Of a DNA stretch of 64,000 nucleotides, positions 17,363 through 26,782 are shown piece by piece; position 1 is the first letter of the stretch; the number at the start of each line of letters is the position of its first letter. The notes under the pieces are model-generated. The model searched no databases. It was not told where the DNA came from and saw only the letters and a list, made by a program, of their open reading frames with translations. The position numbers and the translations under genes are program-made. This DNA is from Myxococcota bacterium. Its GTDB lineage: Bacteria; Myxococcota_A; UBA796. Location of the stretch: NCBI GenBank assembly GCA_029251165.1, contig JAQXDW010000014.1:1-64000 (forward strand). The letters run 5' to 3'.

Positions 17363-18778
17363 ATGCTCATTCTCTCCCTGCTGGCCTGCACCACGAGCTG
17401 TCCTGAGGGCTCGGTCCTCAGAGATGACGGGCTCTGCCATCTCGACACCAATGAGACTGTGGACGACACCGCAGCCGACACGACTCCGGTCGACACCACC
17501 CCCGATGGGGCGGCAGATCCGTTCGAGATCACCACGGAGGTCAGCGAGTACGTGCGGACCGTGGTCACCGTGCGGTGGAAGACCGAGGCGGAGACCACCG
17601 GCTACATCGAGTTTGGGGAAGGTGCTGACTACGGGCGGATCACACCGACCACCGCCAGCGGCACCGAGCACGAGGCCCAGCTCCTCGGGCTGTGGGCGGA
17701 CACGGAATTCCACTTCCGGGTGGTCAGCGCCGAGGACGGCGGCGAGGACTGGATCAGCGACGACTACACCGTGACCACCGGCAGCCTTCCGCCGGAGATC
17801 CCGCAGATGAGCTTCACCGGAGAGGCGGGCTGGGAGGGCTTCATCTTCGCCCCGATCCAGGGCATCAACTACCTCGCTGCGGCGATCGACAGCCAGGGAC
17901 GGGTGGTCTGGTACAAGGTCCTCGAGAGCTCGACCCACCACGTCATGCGCGCCCAGATGCTCGATGACGGCAGCGCGGTCGCCATCTGCATGGCCGGCCA
18001 GGACAGCCAGGGCAACAAGGAAGACGGCTATGTTCTGCTCGTCTCAATGGACGGCAGCGTCGAGCAGGAGGTCGCGGTTCCCTACATCGACCACGACATG
18101 ACGCTCAAGCCCGACGGGACCATCGTCGGCATCGTCTTGAAGACCGAGGATGGCTTCAACCAGTACGCGGACTCCATCCAGGAGGTCACCCACGACGGAG
18201 AGATGACCCAGATCTTTAACGCCTGGGATCACGTCGACTGGCTGACCGATGAGCCGCTGGGCGGCAACAACTGGACCCACGCCAACGCCCTGGACTACTA
18301 CCCAGAGGAAGACGCCTACTACATGGCCATGAAGGAGCTGCACACCATGGTCAAGGTGGATGCCCCCTCCGGCGAGGTGCAGTGGGCCTTCGGCGGCACC
18401 GGCAACCAATTCACGTTCGCCGATGGCACCATCCCGCTGTCCATGCACCACCAGTTCCACATCTTCGACGAGGACCGGCTGGTGGTCTTTGAGAACGGCG
18501 AGTCCAGCCGTGGCTACTCGATGGCCCGAGAGTTTGTGCTGGACACCGAGAACATGATCGCGACTGAGGTGTGGAGCTACGTCCGCGAGCCGTCGGTGTT
18601 CGTGTTCGCCAAGGGCGATGTGGAGCGCCTGGACAGCGGCAACACCCTGGTCACCTGGTCCTCCTCGGGCGAGATCCAGGAGGTCACCCCAGACGGCGAC
18701 GTGGTCTGGCAGGTCAACACCGACCTCGGCAGCGCCATCACCTTCATCGACCGGGTCGAGAGCCTCTACGGTGAGTAG
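17363..18778 (+). CDS. Arylsulfotransferase-like beta-propeller lipoprotein
   Basis: The start ATG follows the preceding stop by 3 bases, and that stop is in the same frame, so no longer start exists. The signal is only 8 residues before Cys9 (Met-Leu-Ile-Leu-Ser-Leu-Leu-Ala-Cys). After an Asp/Thr-rich linker there is a fibronectin-like segment (about residues 55-140). A six-bladed propeller of the arylsulfotransferase (ASST) family follows, with Trp/Tyr-Tyr blocks and His residues such as Ile-Asp-His-Asp-Met and Met-His-His-Gln-Phe at places where ASST enzymes keep catalytic histidines. A PAPS-independent sulfotransferase activity is possible. The last 8 bases overlap the next gene. Confidence 0.8.
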   Translation: MLILSLLACTTSCPEGSVLRDDGLCHLDTNETVDDTAADTTPVDTTPDGAADPFEITTEVSEYVRTVVTVRWKTEAETTGYIEFGEGADYGRITPTTASGTEHEAQLLGLWADTEFHFRVVSAEDGGEDWISDDYTVTTGSLPPEIPQMSFTGEAGWEGFIFAPIQGINYLAAAIDSQGRVVWYKVLESSTHHVMRAQMLDDGSAVAICMAGQDSQGNKEDGYVLLVSMDGSVEQEVAVPYIDHDMTLKPDGTIVGIVLKTEDGFNQYADSIQEVTHDGEMTQIFNAWDHVDWLTDEPLGGNNWTHANALDYYPEEDAYYMAMKELHTMVKVDAPSGEVQWAFGGTGNQFTFADGTIPLSMHHQFHIFDEDRLVVFENGESSRGYSMAREFVLDTENMIATEVWSYVREPSVFVFAKGDVERLDSGNTLVTWSSSGEIQEVTPDGDVVWQVNTDLGSAITFIDRVESLYGE

Positions 18779-19730
18779 TCTCCTGCTGCTGCTGAGCTGC
18801 ACTGGGGAGTACGCCTACGACTCTGCCGCGCCAGAGCCGCCCAAGGCTGGTCGGGTCATTGCGCTCGTCGATGACCACAACTACGCCTACGACAGCACCA
18901 TCGACGTCCCGCAGATCTCCACCGCTGCAGAGTCGGATCTCACCCTCTCCTGGGCGGGGCTGACCGAGGACATGCAGTGCCACGACATCGAGCCGGTGAC
19001 AGGCGTCGACAACGTGGCGGTGCTGGTCTTCTCCAACCTCACCCAGCCTGAGGTCGCAGAGGGCCTCAACAACGACACCCTCCAGCAGGCTGATCTGAGC
19101 GTCTACATCTCCGCTGAGCCTGGCAACGGCACCAACATCGAGCTCTCCGAGCTGACCTTCTACGGAACCGACCCGAAGATCCTCCCGTTCACCACGCCAG
19201 ACTCCGGCACCTGGCTTGCGCTGCTCACCAGCGGCACCCAGATCGCAGTGGGTACCCGTGCGATGAAGTTCTTCACCCCGACGACGGGTGAAGAGAACAC
19301 CACCGTTGCGCTCAACGATGCCTGCGGGATGCTGGAGTTCACCGTCGACCTGGAGGCGCTGGAGGTGGTCCCGGTCAACGTCGAGGGGCCGTGGATCATC
19401 GACTGGTCAGCCCTGACCCGCTCTGGCCAGGGCTACCCGATCAGCCTGGGCAACATCGACCGGGTGATGGTCGCTTGGTTCGCCGAGCAGGAGCTGGAGG
19501 CGCTGGAGGAGAACTTCCTCGACCTGGAGCTGCGCGCTGACCGGCTGTGGTCGATGGCGCTGGACGGCGGGGCCGGCGCGGAGCTGGAGGGGCTCACGGA
19601 GTCTGGCACAGACGCACCGTTCGATGGCTTCACCGAGGATGGGCTGTGGATGCTGGCGCTGCGGTGCTCGACCTGTCCCAACCCGGCACCCCAATTCCTG
19701 ACGGTGGTCCGGCCGCTGTCCGCAGACTGA
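18771..19730 (+). CDS. Lipoprotein of unknown function
   Basis: GTG 18771 overlaps the upstream stop by 8 bases and gives a 319-residue product with a nine-residue signal (Val-Ser-Ser-Leu-Leu-Leu-Leu-Leu-Ser-Cys) lacking positive charge. A longer upstream reading would lie inside the previous gene and lack a signal. The mature part is acidic, beta-rich, with a late Cys-Ser-Thr-Cys pair. No family is recognised. Overlap with the sulfotransferase-like gene implies joint expression. Confidence 0.72.
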   Translation: MSSLLLLLSCTGEYAYDSAAPEPPKAGRVIALVDDHNYAYDSTIDVPQISTAAESDLTLSWAGLTEDMQCHDIEPVTGVDNVAVLVFSNLTQPEVAEGLNNDTLQQADLSVYISAEPGNGTNIELSELTFYGTDPKILPFTTPDSGTWLALLTSGTQIAVGTRAMKFFTPTTGEENTTVALNDACGMLEFTVDLEALEVVPVNVEGPWIIDWSALTRSGQGYPISLGNIDRVMVAWFAEQELEALEENFLDLELRADRLWSMALDGGAGAELEGLTESGTDAPFDGFTEDGLWMLALRCSTCPNPAPQFLTVVRPLSAD

Positions 19731-19733
19731 GCC

Positions 19734-20498
19734 TCAGTCGTCCAGGCCGTGCAGCAGCGGTCCCTTGCCGCTGCCGAGGCTGTGTCCTGCCGAGCGGGCG
19801 ATGAGGTCGGCGACATACGCAATGGCCTCTCCGGTCGCGGTGTGCAGGTCCTCTCCCTGAGCGAGCCGAGCCGCCAGCGCGGAAGACAGCGTGCAGCCGG
19901 TGCCGTGGGTGTTGCGAGCGGAGAGCCGGGGGTGGGAGAACCGGGCCACAGGCATGCCAGGACGGTAGAGCGCATCCAGGACGATCTCGCCGACACCGTG
20001 TCCGTCCTTGAGGAGCACTGCTGACCCGGTGCGCTCGGCGAAGGCCTGCGGGTGCTCGTCGAGCAGGAGGATTGCGGACTCTGGGAGGTTGGGGGTGACC
20101 ACGGCGGCGAGGGACAGCAGGCGCTCTCGGAGCGCGCCGATGGCATCGGGGGCGATGAGGCGATGACCGGAGGTGGAGACCATCACCGGATCGAGCACGA
20201 TGGGCCCGTCGTAGTCGGAGAGCGCCGCGACGACGGCGTCGATGATCTCAGCGCTGGCGAGCATTCCGAGCTTGATGGCGTCGACCGGCATGTCCGCGCG
20301 CAGGGTCGCGATCTGCTCGGCCACGAAGACCGGAGGCACCGCATGCACCCCGGTCACACCGGTCGTGGACTGGGCGGTCAGCGCGGTGACGACCGCCATG
20401 CCGTAGGTGCCGTGGTCGAGGAAGGTCTTGAGATCGGCCTGGATGCCCGCGCCCCCAGAGGGGTCGGAGCCGGCGACAGAGAGGACGGTTGTTGGCAT
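19734..20498 (-). CDS. thiD: Hydroxymethylpyrimidine/phosphomethylpyrimidine kinase
   Basis: ThiD phosphorylates HMP and HMP-P in thiamine synthesis. The 254-residue product starts with the typical Val-Leu-Ser-Val-Ala-Gly-Ser-Asp-Pro-Ser-Gly-Gly-Ala-Gly-Ile-Gln-Ala-Asp block, has the Val-Leu-Asp-Pro-Val-Met-Val-Ser-Thr-Ser-Gly segment and ends in the Gly-Thr-Gly-Cys-Thr-Leu-Ser-Ser-Ala ATP/catalytic loop. ATG 20498 is preferred over an earlier start; it lies 6 bases after a TACAGT box, so it appears leaderless. It is convergent with the lipoprotein gene, with 3 bases between stops. Confidence 0.94.
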   Translation of the reverse strand: MPTTVLSVAGSDPSGGAGIQADLKTFLDHGTYGMAVVTALTAQSTTGVTGVHAVPPVFVAEQIATLRADMPVDAIKLGMLASAEIIDAVVAALSDYDGPIVLDPVMVSTSGHRLIAPDAIGALRERLLSLAAVVTPNLPESAILLLDEHPQAFAERTGSAVLLKDGHGVGEIVLDALYRPGMPVARFSHPRLSARNTHGTGCTLSSALAARLAQGEDLHTATGEAIAYVADLIARSAGHSLGSGKGPLLHGLDD

Positions 20499-20510
20499 CG
20501 CACTACTGTA
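20499..20510 (-). promoter_or_regulatory. -10 box TACAGT, leaderless start of thiD
   Basis: TACAGT (20510-20505, minus strand), six bases, then the thiD ATG at 20498. No Shine-Dalgarno. No THI-box riboswitch is visible upstream. Confidence 0.5.
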
Positions 20511-20583
20511 TCGACAGGACGGACAGAAGTCGCTCTCTCGACACCAGGAAGCGCTGCCCAGAGACCGGGCCGCGGCCTGCTGA

Positions 20584-21750
20584 CTACAGCGATGCTGCGG
20601 CCTCGAGCATCGCTGCCTCGATGTTCTCCAGTGTCCGGTTCTGGCCCGCACCGTTCATCAGCACCACGAAGCCAGTTCCATCGGCGGTGAAGCCCATCTC
20701 GGTCGACACTCCGTAGTCGCCGCCGTTGTGGCCGGTGACCGTGGTGCCGTCGACGGTCCAGTCGTACCAGATGAGCCCCTGGGTGCTGTGGAGTCCGGGG
20801 TAGTGAGCCTGCTGCATCTCCGCGACGGACTCCGGCGAGAGGATCTCAGCGCTGTCCAGCGTGCCGTCGCTGACGAACATGGTGAGGAACCGGGAGAGCG
20901 GCTCCGCGCCGGTCCGCAGCCCACCGTCGGGGTAGTCGGGGTAGCCGTAGTGGCTCAGGCCGTGCCAGTCGTCGCTGTACCACTCGTAGGGCACCGCCAC
21001 CGTCGCCTCGTCAAAGTCGGCGAGGTGCCAGCCCGTGTTCTCCATCTGGAGCGGCGTGAAGATGTGCTGCGCGCAGTAGTCGGCGAAGTCCTGTCCGGAG
21101 ACCGCCTCGACGAGGTACGCCGCGAGGGCGACGCCGATGTTGGAGTACTCGGTGATGCCTGTGACGCCCTCAGACCGGAAGTTCTGGGCTGCGCTGTACC
21201 ACTGGCCAGCCGGCGTGAGGTAGCCCTCCATGAACGCCCCGAGGCTGACCGGCGAGTCGCCATCGACCACCATCGCGCTCATGACGTTCCAGTTGTCGTC
21301 GATGCCGGAGGTGTGGCTGAGCAGCATCCGTGCGGTGATGTCGGTGCCCGGATCCTCGGGGTGGGTGACGGCGAAGTCGAGGTGGTCGTTGATGGGCTCG
21401 TCCAGACCGATGGCGCCGGTCTCGGCGAGGTGCATCAGGGCCACTCCCACGATGGTCTTGGAGGTCGAGGCGAGCATGAACGGCGTGGTCGGGGTGACGG
21501 TGAGCTCGCTCTGGAGGTTTGCGTAGCCATAGCCGCTGCACCAGGCGGTCTGTCCGTCCTTGATGATGCAGGCCGCCAGCCCCGGCACGTCTCCAGCCGA
21601 CATCTCCTCTGTGATCACCGCATCGAGCGTGGGCAGGTCTGGATAGCGGACCGCCCCGCTGTCGTCGGTGGTCGGGTTCTCCTCGGGAGGCATGTCTGGC
21701 GCGCAGGCGAGGGTGGTCGTCAAGGTCAGCAGCAGGATCGATCGGCTCAT
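20584..21750 (-). CDS. Beta-lactamase-fold serine hydrolase lipoprotein
   Basis: The 388-residue product is a class C beta-lactamase/AmpH/esterase-type hydrolase. It has a lipoprotein signal (Ser-Arg-Ser-Ile-Leu... ending Thr-Leu-Ala-Cys), the Ser-Thr-Ser-Lys active-site tetrad, Tyr-Ser-Asn and a late His-Asn-Gly-Gly in place of Lys-Thr-Gly. Substrates could be peptidoglycan peptides, esters or D-amino-acid peptides. ATG 21750 is supported by GGAGG; a TATGTT box lies about 22 bases further up. Located in the envelope, probably periplasmic. Confidence 0.88.
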   Translation of the reverse strand: MSRSILLLTLTTTLACAPDMPPEENPTTDDSGAVRYPDLPTLDAVITEEMSAGDVPGLAACIIKDGQTAWCSGYGYANLQSELTVTPTTPFMLASTSKTIVGVALMHLAETGAIGLDEPINDHLDFAVTHPEDPGTDITARMLLSHTSGIDDNWNVMSAMVVDGDSPVSLGAFMEGYLTPAGQWYSAAQNFRSEGVTGITEYSNIGVALAAYLVEAVSGQDFADYCAQHIFTPLQMENTGWHLADFDEATVAVPYEWYSDDWHGLSHYGYPDYPDGGLRTGAEPLSRFLTMFVSDGTLDSAEILSPESVAEMQQAHYPGLHSTQGLIWYDWTVDGTTVTGHNGGDYGVSTEMGFTADGTGFVVLMNGAGQNRTLENIEAAMLEAAASL

Positions 21751-21906
21751 GGGGCCTCCGTGTCGTTCGAACATAGAGACCCCAGAGCGTGGCTTTGCAT
21801 CACCCAGGGCGGTCGACTGTCGCGAGACTGGCACAGTGTACAGCATACAGACCGGTGGCTGTGCCGAGGGGGTGCCCCTGGGTCTTGAGCGGGTGTCACG
21901 CTGCCT

Positions 21907-22779
21907 CTAACGTCGGGTTCCCTCGCTGCGGAGCCACCACCGCACCACCACGCCCAGCAGGTCTCCGGCCAGGACCAGCGCCGCGCCGAGGACGACATAG
22001 AGGGCGAGGTCGTCGTAGTGCATGCGGGCGCGGGCATCGGCGAGGTACCAGCCGAGGCTGACGAAGCCGAGCATGCCCAGCACCGTCGACTCCCGCACCG
22101 CAGTCTCCCAGCGGGTCAGCAGGAAGAGCAGCGCCTGGCCCAGGAGCATCGGCAGCAGGGCGAGCAGCGCGACCTGTCCGCGGCGTGCGCCGAGTCGCCA
22201 CAGGGCTGCGGGTGCTGCTGGGTCCGCGTCCTCGATGAGCTCCGACCACAGGCGTCCGAGGATGCCAGCGTTGTGCAGGGCCAGCGCGAGGATCGCTGGC
22301 CAGGCTCCTGGGCCGATGATCAGGATCAGCAAGAACGCCAGCAGGTACTCCGGCAGCGCGCGCGCCAGCACCAGCAGCCCGCGCACGCTGCCCCGGAGGA
22401 TGCGCCAGCCGCCTCGTGGTGGGGACTGGAAGGGCTCGGCTGTGGCCAGGGTGCTGGCGGCGAGGAGTGCAGCAGGGGCGGCGACGGCTGCGGCGAGCCC
22501 GATGGCGGCCAGCGAGAGGGCGAGGGTGGCGCGCAGGGCCGCTCCGCCGTGGTCTGCGATGCGGACGCTGGCCCAGACCAGCCAGCCGTCTGGAGCATCG
22601 TGGGGCGTGAGGTCGCTGAGGAAGCGCAGGAGGTTGTCCTGAGCGCGGGGAGAAGCGAGCGTGCTGAGATCGGAGCCGACGAGGAGCCAGCTCACCACCA
22701 CGATCACCAGCGATCCGACCAGCGAGGCCCGCAGCAGACGGCTGCGGGGGCGGTCTCGGTACAGCGCCTCGGGCGTCAT
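21907..22779 (-). CDS. PhnE-type ABC permease (second copy)
   Basis: The 290-residue inner-membrane protein has about six membrane helices and the cytoplasmic coupling loop of PhnE-type permeases (around Leu-Trp-Ser-Glu-Leu-Ile-Glu-Asp, with Arg-Glu-Ser-Thr-Val-Leu-Gly-Met-Leu-Gly near the end). It is the last gene of the eight-gene block and overlaps the first permease by 4 bases; a longer upstream reading would overlap that gene out of frame. Together the two permeases, the ATPase and the binding lipoprotein form a complete importer. The substrate is probably an oxyanion, but phosphonate itself is only one option. Confidence 0.87.
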   Translation of the reverse strand: MTPEALYRDRPRSRLLRASLVGSLVIVVVSWLLVGSDLSTLASPRAQDNLLRFLSDLTPHDAPDGWLVWASVRIADHGGAALRATLALSLAAIGLAAAVAAPAALLAASTLATAEPFQSPPRGGWRILRGSVRGLLVLARALPEYLLAFLLILIIGPGAWPAILALALHNAGILGRLWSELIEDADPAAPAALWRLGARRGQVALLALLPMLLGQALLFLLTRWETAVRESTVLGMLGFVSLGWYLADARARMHYDDLALYVVLGAALVLAGDLLGVVVRWWLRSEGTRR

Positions 22780-23567
22780 GACGGCACCAGCCTGCGTCGG
22801 ACCGCGCCGCTCCAGGCCTCCGCGAGGAGGATGAGGGCGAGGAGGGCGTAGAGAAAGGTCCACAGCTCCGCCATCGCCACGCTGTTGGCCGCAGCAGCGA
22901 TGTGGTAGCCCAGCGTCGGCAGCCCGAAGAAGCCGAGCACTGCGCTGGATCGGAGCGCGCACTCGAAGCGGTAGAGGGTGTAGGCGGCGGCATCGGGGAG
23001 GATCTGGGGGAGGCGGGCGAGCAGCACTGCGGCCAGCGGTCCGGCTCCGATGCGCTCCAGTGCCTCCGACGGTCCTGGGTCGGCTTCATCGAGCAGCGCG
23101 GCGTAGACCCGGCCGAGCATTCCAGCAAACGGAATTCCAATCGCCAGGATCGCGGCAGACGTCGAGCGGCCCAGCGCGGCGAGCAGCAGGATCGCCCACA
23201 GCAGCTCGTGCACCGAGCGAAGCGACGCCGCGACGACGCGGGCGGTGAGCCAGAGGGGCTGCCCCAGCCACCCGGGAAGCCGGCGGGTGAGGGTCGCAGA
23301 GAGCAGCGGGGCGAGCAGGCAGCCGCCGACCACTGCCAGGCTCAGGGCTGCTGCGGCCAGGGCGAGGGTCTGCCCCGCCGCGATGAGGGCGAGCCTGGGG
23401 AGGAAGAGCTCGCCATCCCACAGCGCCGGGCGGACCGCTCCGTGGGCAAACTCCTGAAGCAGCGCCAGCCCACCCGGCCCGATGTGCAGCGGACTGTGGA
23501 GCGCGAGCAGCCCCCAGATGGACGCCCCGGTCAGGCCGACCAGCACCGCGAGTCGTCGGGAGATCAC
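22776..23567 (-). CDS. PhnE-type ABC permease (first copy)
   Basis: The 263-residue product is a second PhnE-like permease with about six membrane helices. The motif Phe-Glu-Cys-Ala-Leu-Arg-Ser-Ser-Ala-Val-Leu-Gly-Phe-Phe-Gly near the C-terminus is the family's equivalent of the Glu-Ala-Ala coupling region. It overlaps the ATPase gene upstream and the other permease downstream by 4 bases each. Two non-identical permeases are known in some phosphonate and phosphite transporters. Confidence 0.88.
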   Translation of the reverse strand: MISRRLAVLVGLTGASIWGLLALHSPLHIGPGGLALLQEFAHGAVRPALWDGELFLPRLALIAAGQTLALAAAALSLAVVGGCLLAPLLSATLTRRLPGWLGQPLWLTARVVAASLRSVHELLWAILLLAALGRSTSAAILAIGIPFAGMLGRVYAALLDEADPGPSEALERIGAGPLAAVLLARLPQILPDAAAYTLYRFECALRSSAVLGFFGLPTLGYHIAAAANSVAMAELWTFLYALLALILLAEAWSGAVRRRLVPS

Positions 23568-24265
23568 CGCGACTCCGGGGCGTACAGCGCCGACGCGTCG
23601 AGCCCCTCCGGAGGACCGTCATAGCGCACGGTGCCGTTCTTGAGGCCGACGAGCCGGGGGAGGTGTCGTCGGGCGAGGGTGAGGTCGTGCAGGCTGATGA
23701 CGGCGGTCAGCCCGTCCGCCGCACAGAGCCCGAGCAGCCAGCGCAGGGTGGCGTCCGCCCGGTGCGGGTCGACACTGGAGACGGGCTCGTCGGCCAGCAG
23801 CACGCTGGGGCGCTGGTAGAGCGCTCTTGCGACCGCGACCCGCTGCTGCTGGCCCCCGGAGAGGGTGTCGGTGCGCTGATAGAGCTTCTCGCCGATGCCC
23901 ACCCGCTCCAGGAGGGCGTGGACCGCCGCGACCTCCGCACGGCTCGGGGCTATCGCGCTCTTGACGGCGCGCAGCAGCCCCTGCTTGCCCGCTGCGCCAG
24001 CGAGCACGTTCTGGAGCACCCGCAGGGTCGGGACCAGGGCGAGGTCTTGGTGGATGAAGCCGACCTCGGACCTCACCACCGTCGCGTGGGCGGTGCCGGT
24101 GTCCGGGACGCGACTGCCGTCGAGCAGGCGGAGCAGCGTCGTCTTGCCGGCTCCGCTGGGGCCGACCAGGCCGACCACCTCGCCCGGCCGGATGTCGAGG
24201 CTGACATCGCTCAGCACGGACGTCCCGCCGAGGGTCACTCCGGCGTGCGCCAGGGAGAAGATCAC
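23564..24265 (-). CDS. PhnC-type ABC ATPase
   Basis: A 233-residue importer ATPase. Walker A is Gly-Pro-Ser-Gly-Ala-Gly-Lys-Thr-Thr near residue 35, the Q-loop is His-Gln-Asp, the signature is Leu-Ser-Gly-Gly-Gln-Gln-Gln-Arg, and Walker B is Leu-Leu-Ala-Asp-Glu-Pro, the variant typical of PhnC. It overlaps the binding-protein gene by 4 bases. It powers the two PhnE-like permeases encoded next. Confidence 0.92.
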   Translation of the reverse strand: MIFSLAHAGVTLGGTSVLSDVSLDIRPGEVVGLVGPSGAGKTTLLRLLDGSRVPDTGTAHATVVRSEVGFIHQDLALVPTLRVLQNVLAGAAGKQGLLRAVKSAIAPSRAEVAAVHALLERVGIGEKLYQRTDTLSGGQQQRVAVARALYQRPSVLLADEPVSSVDPHRADATLRWLLGLCAADGLTAVISLHDLTLARRHLPRLVGLKNGTVRYDGPPEGLDASALYAPESR

Positions 24266-25116
24266 CGGACCATGTCCAATTCCTGGGCGACGGCTGCGAT
24301 CGTGTCGTAGTCGGAGTCCTGCGCGGCGATGAGGCCGGAGCGCTGGAACGCGGAGAGGAGCGCGGGGTCGGTGATGTCGACCAGCACCGCAGCGAGTCGG
24401 TCGGTGAAGCCCTCGCCGTAGCGGGTCTCCAGGTCGGGGTGGGCGGTGAAGTTGTAGTCGGCGTAGGCCGGGGTGGTCCAGATGATGTGGGCCTGGCTGA
24501 GATCCAGCCGCCCCTCTGCGACCATGGCATCCCAGGTCGTGTAGCTGAGCACGCCCGCCTGCACCTGACCGCTCTCCACGAGCTTCGCGGTCTTGTCGTG
24601 AGCACCGGAGAAGCTGTGGCCGGCGGTGAAGAAGTCTGCGGGGGCCCTGCCGGTGTGCTGCCGGATGAAGTGCTCTGGCATCAGCCGGCCGCTGGTCGAG
24701 CTCTCGGAACCAAACGAGAAGGTCAGCCCGCCGATGGCCTCGGGGAACGCCTCGCTGGCCTGGAGCCCGGTGCTCTCATGGGCGATGAAGTAGGAGCGGT
24801 ACTGCGGATCCTCGACACCCTGGGCGATGGCCTGCGCGCCGGGGACCGCCTGCCGGGCCTGCACGCCGGTCAGTCCACCGAACCAGGCGAGCTGGATGTC
24901 GCCGCTGCGGAACATCTCAACCGAGGCGGTGTAGTCGGTGGCAGGAACGTACGCCACCGGAACCCCGAGGGCCTCGGAGAGGTGCGCGGCGACCGGATCG
25001 AACCGCTCCTTGAGCCGAGCGGTGTCCTGATCGGGGATGGCGGAGAAGGTGAGGACGGGCGCTGTCTCTGCGGGCTCGGGAGTGCCCGTACAGGCGAGCA
25101 GGAGCAGGAAGAGCAT
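24262..25116 (-). CDS. PhnD-like substrate-binding lipoprotein
   Basis: The 284-residue product has a charge-free signal of 8 residues before Cys9 (Met-Leu-Phe-Leu-Leu-Leu-Leu-Ala-Cys). The mature part matches PhnD-type periplasmic binding proteins: Phe-Ser-Ala-Ile-Pro-Asp-Gln-Asp near the N-terminus, [19 protein letters not shown], and a late Ser-Gly-Ala-His-Asp. PhnD-like proteins bind phosphonate or phosphite; relatives next to arsenic molybdoenzymes (AioX, ArrX) sense arsenite. The ligand here is unknown. Its ATG touches the porin stop. Confidence 0.88.
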   Translation of the reverse strand: MLFLLLLACTGTPEPAETAPVLTFSAIPDQDTARLKERFDPVAAHLSEALGVPVAYVPATDYTASVEMFRSGDIQLAWFGGLTGVQARQAVPGAQAIAQGVEDPQYRSYFIAHESTGLQASEAFPEAIGGLTFSFGSESSTSGRLMPEHFIRQHTGRAPADFFTAGHSFSGAHDKTAKLVESGQVQAGVLSYTTWDAMVAEGRLDLSQAHIIWTTPAYADYNFTAHPDLETRYGEGFTDRLAAVLVDITDPALLSAFQRSGLIAAQDSDYDTIAAVAQELDMVR

Positions 25117-26246
25117 CAGTTGAACTTCGCGTCGAGCGTGAGCCAGGAGAAGAGGTCGGCAGGCCGGTCATTCGCGCCGAGGAACACGCCGCTTCCGGCG
25201 CTGAGCTTGACCCCATCGGTGAGCGCATACACGGCCTTGAGATCGACCTCGTTGCCGATCGCGGCGGTGTCGGTGGCTGCGAGGAAGGTGTGGGCATCGA
25301 GGTGGAGGACGAGGCCGTCTGCTGGGGCCAGCTTCAGCTTGAGGGCCGGGTTGTGTAGTCCCTGCCCATCGGTCGGGCCGCCGAGCTGGTAGTAGACGAT
25401 GTCGGCGATACCCATGAACTTGTGCTTGGCGCCGTAGACCATGACAAACGCAGTGTCTTGGTCGTCGGTGAGGTCATCGTCGCCGGAGAGGTAGTCGTAC
25501 CAGAGGGTGATCTTCGGCTTGCCGGCCACCGCCGGAGCCACGGAGGCGTTGACCGCGAGCATGGCCGTGGAGATCGTGGCGTCGTCGATGCTGCCCCGCT
25601 GGAGGTAGCCCTCGACGCGCGCGGCGAAGATGCCCTGCTCGATGGTGGCGTAGACTCCGGCGGTGTGCCGTGTTCGCCCCAGGTTGCCGTCGGCGTCGTA
25701 GAGGTAGATGGCGTCGAGCAGGGTGGACTCCCCCTCAAGTCCAGCAACGCCACCCGTCGAGAGTCCCTCCTCTTCGTAGGCATCGGCGTCTCCTTCTGCG
25801 GTGATCGCGCCGAAGTACTGGAGGTGGAAGGCACCCTGCTCGATGTCCAGGAGCGCGGCGTCGAACACCCGCCCGACCGGCTGCCAGTTGGCGATGGCGA
25901 TCAGCCGCTGCTCGTGCCACCGGATCTCCTGGCGGCCGATCGTCAGCGCGGCCCCGTCGCCCAGCGTCAGCTTCGCGGACGCGATGCGGAGGTCGAGGTC
26001 CTCGGCGGTGACCTTCCCGGGGTCCGCCTCGGAGCCCCAGACCCGTGAGTCCTGGAGCACCGCACGCACCGTGACGGGCCCCAGCACTGCCCGTCCACCG
26101 AGTCGGCTGCGCTGGACAACGAAGAAGCGCTCCCCTCCGGCGGCACCGTCCTCTCCGGTGTCGGCTTCAAATCGAGGGCGGACCTGAACCTCCGGTGTGA
26201 ACGTGGGTTCTTCGGCAGCGGCGGTCATGAGGAGCGAGAGAATCAC
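25116..26246 (-). CDS. Alginate-export-type outer-membrane porin
   Basis: A 376-residue protein with a short Sec signal (Met-Ile-Leu-Ser-Leu-Leu-Met-Thr-Ala-Ala-Ala) and an all-beta mature part of alternating hydrophobic and polar residues. The Gly-Arg-Gln-Glu-Ile-Arg-Trp-His-Glu-Gln-Arg-Leu-Ile block is typical of the Alginate_exp/OprE-like barrel family. It presumably lets the substrate or product of the neighbouring enzyme cross the outer membrane. It overlaps the chaperone gene by 4 bases and the binding-protein gene by one. A channel dedicated to a molybdoenzyme operon is unusual. Confidence 0.8.
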   Translation of the reverse strand: MILSLLMTAAAEEPTFTPEVQVRPRFEADTGEDGAAGGERFFVVQRSRLGGRAVLGPVTVRAVLQDSRVWGSEADPGKVTAEDLDLRIASAKLTLGDGAALTIGRQEIRWHEQRLIAIANWQPVGRVFDAALLDIEQGAFHLQYFGAITAEGDADAYEEEGLSTGGVAGLEGESTLLDAIYLYDADGNLGRTRHTAGVYATIEQGIFAARVEGYLQRGSIDDATISTAMLAVNASVAPAVAGKPKITLWYDYLSGDDDLTDDQDTAFVMVYGAKHKFMGIADIVYYQLGGPTDGQGLHNPALKLKLAPADGLVLHLDAHTFLAATDTAAIGNEVDLKAVYALTDGVKLSAGSGVFLGANDRPADLFSWLTLDAKFN

Positions 26247-26782
26247 AGAGACTCCGAGGGAACGGTGGTGGAGAGCAGCAGGCCTGCTGCTCGGTACAGC
26301 GGGCTTTCCGCCTGCGCAGTCAAGGCCGCAGCGAACCGGTGGACCCAGGGCCCGAGGAGCTGCCGCTCGATGTGGGCGCCAAGCTCGGGCTCTGTCAGGG
26401 CCTCCGCAGTGATCGCGAGGAGGAGACCGAGGTGGTCTAAGGAGAGCTGACCCTGCACGCGGGTCTGCGTCATGTCGAGGGCGGCCATGGCCCGGTGGGT
26501 GAACGCGGCGAGCTGCTCGACGAGGCGATCGCGCTCCCCCTTGATCCAGGCGCTGGCATAGGGGGCCGCGCCTCGGGGCAGCAGGAACAGCCGGGCAAAC
26601 TCGATGCGCAGCGCGGCGGTGTCAGCCTCGGGCAGCCACGCGGCGAGTCCCGGCTCGACCTGATCGAGGACCTCGACGATGCCCGCGCTTCCCAAGAGCG
26701 TCAGCAGCGCTGCGTCGGGCTCCTCGGTCAGCAGCCGGGCGAACAGCCGGTACAGGATCGCCCGCTCCGTGGCACCGATCAT
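26243..26782 (-). CDS. TorD/DmsD-type molybdoenzyme chaperone
   Basis: A 179-residue all-helical protein. It has the TorD-family pattern of an N-terminal Arg-Ala-x-Leu-Tyr-Arg-Leu-Phe-Ala-Arg-Leu-Leu and a middle Glu-Phe-Ala-Arg-Leu-Phe-Leu followed by Pro-Tyr-Ala-Ser. Such proteins hold the Tat substrate until the molybdenum cofactor is inserted. ATG 26782 overlaps the oxidoreductase stop by 4 bases; a longer reading upstream falls inside that gene and is rejected. Confidence 0.88.
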   Translation of the reverse strand: MIGATERAILYRLFARLLTEEPDAALLTLLGSAGIVEVLDQVEPGLAAWLPEADTAALRIEFARLFLLPRGAAPYASAWIKGERDRLVEQLAAFTHRAMAALDMTQTRVQGQLSLDHLGLLLAITAEALTEPELGAHIERQLLGPWVHRFAAALTAQAESPLYRAAGLLLSTTVPSESL

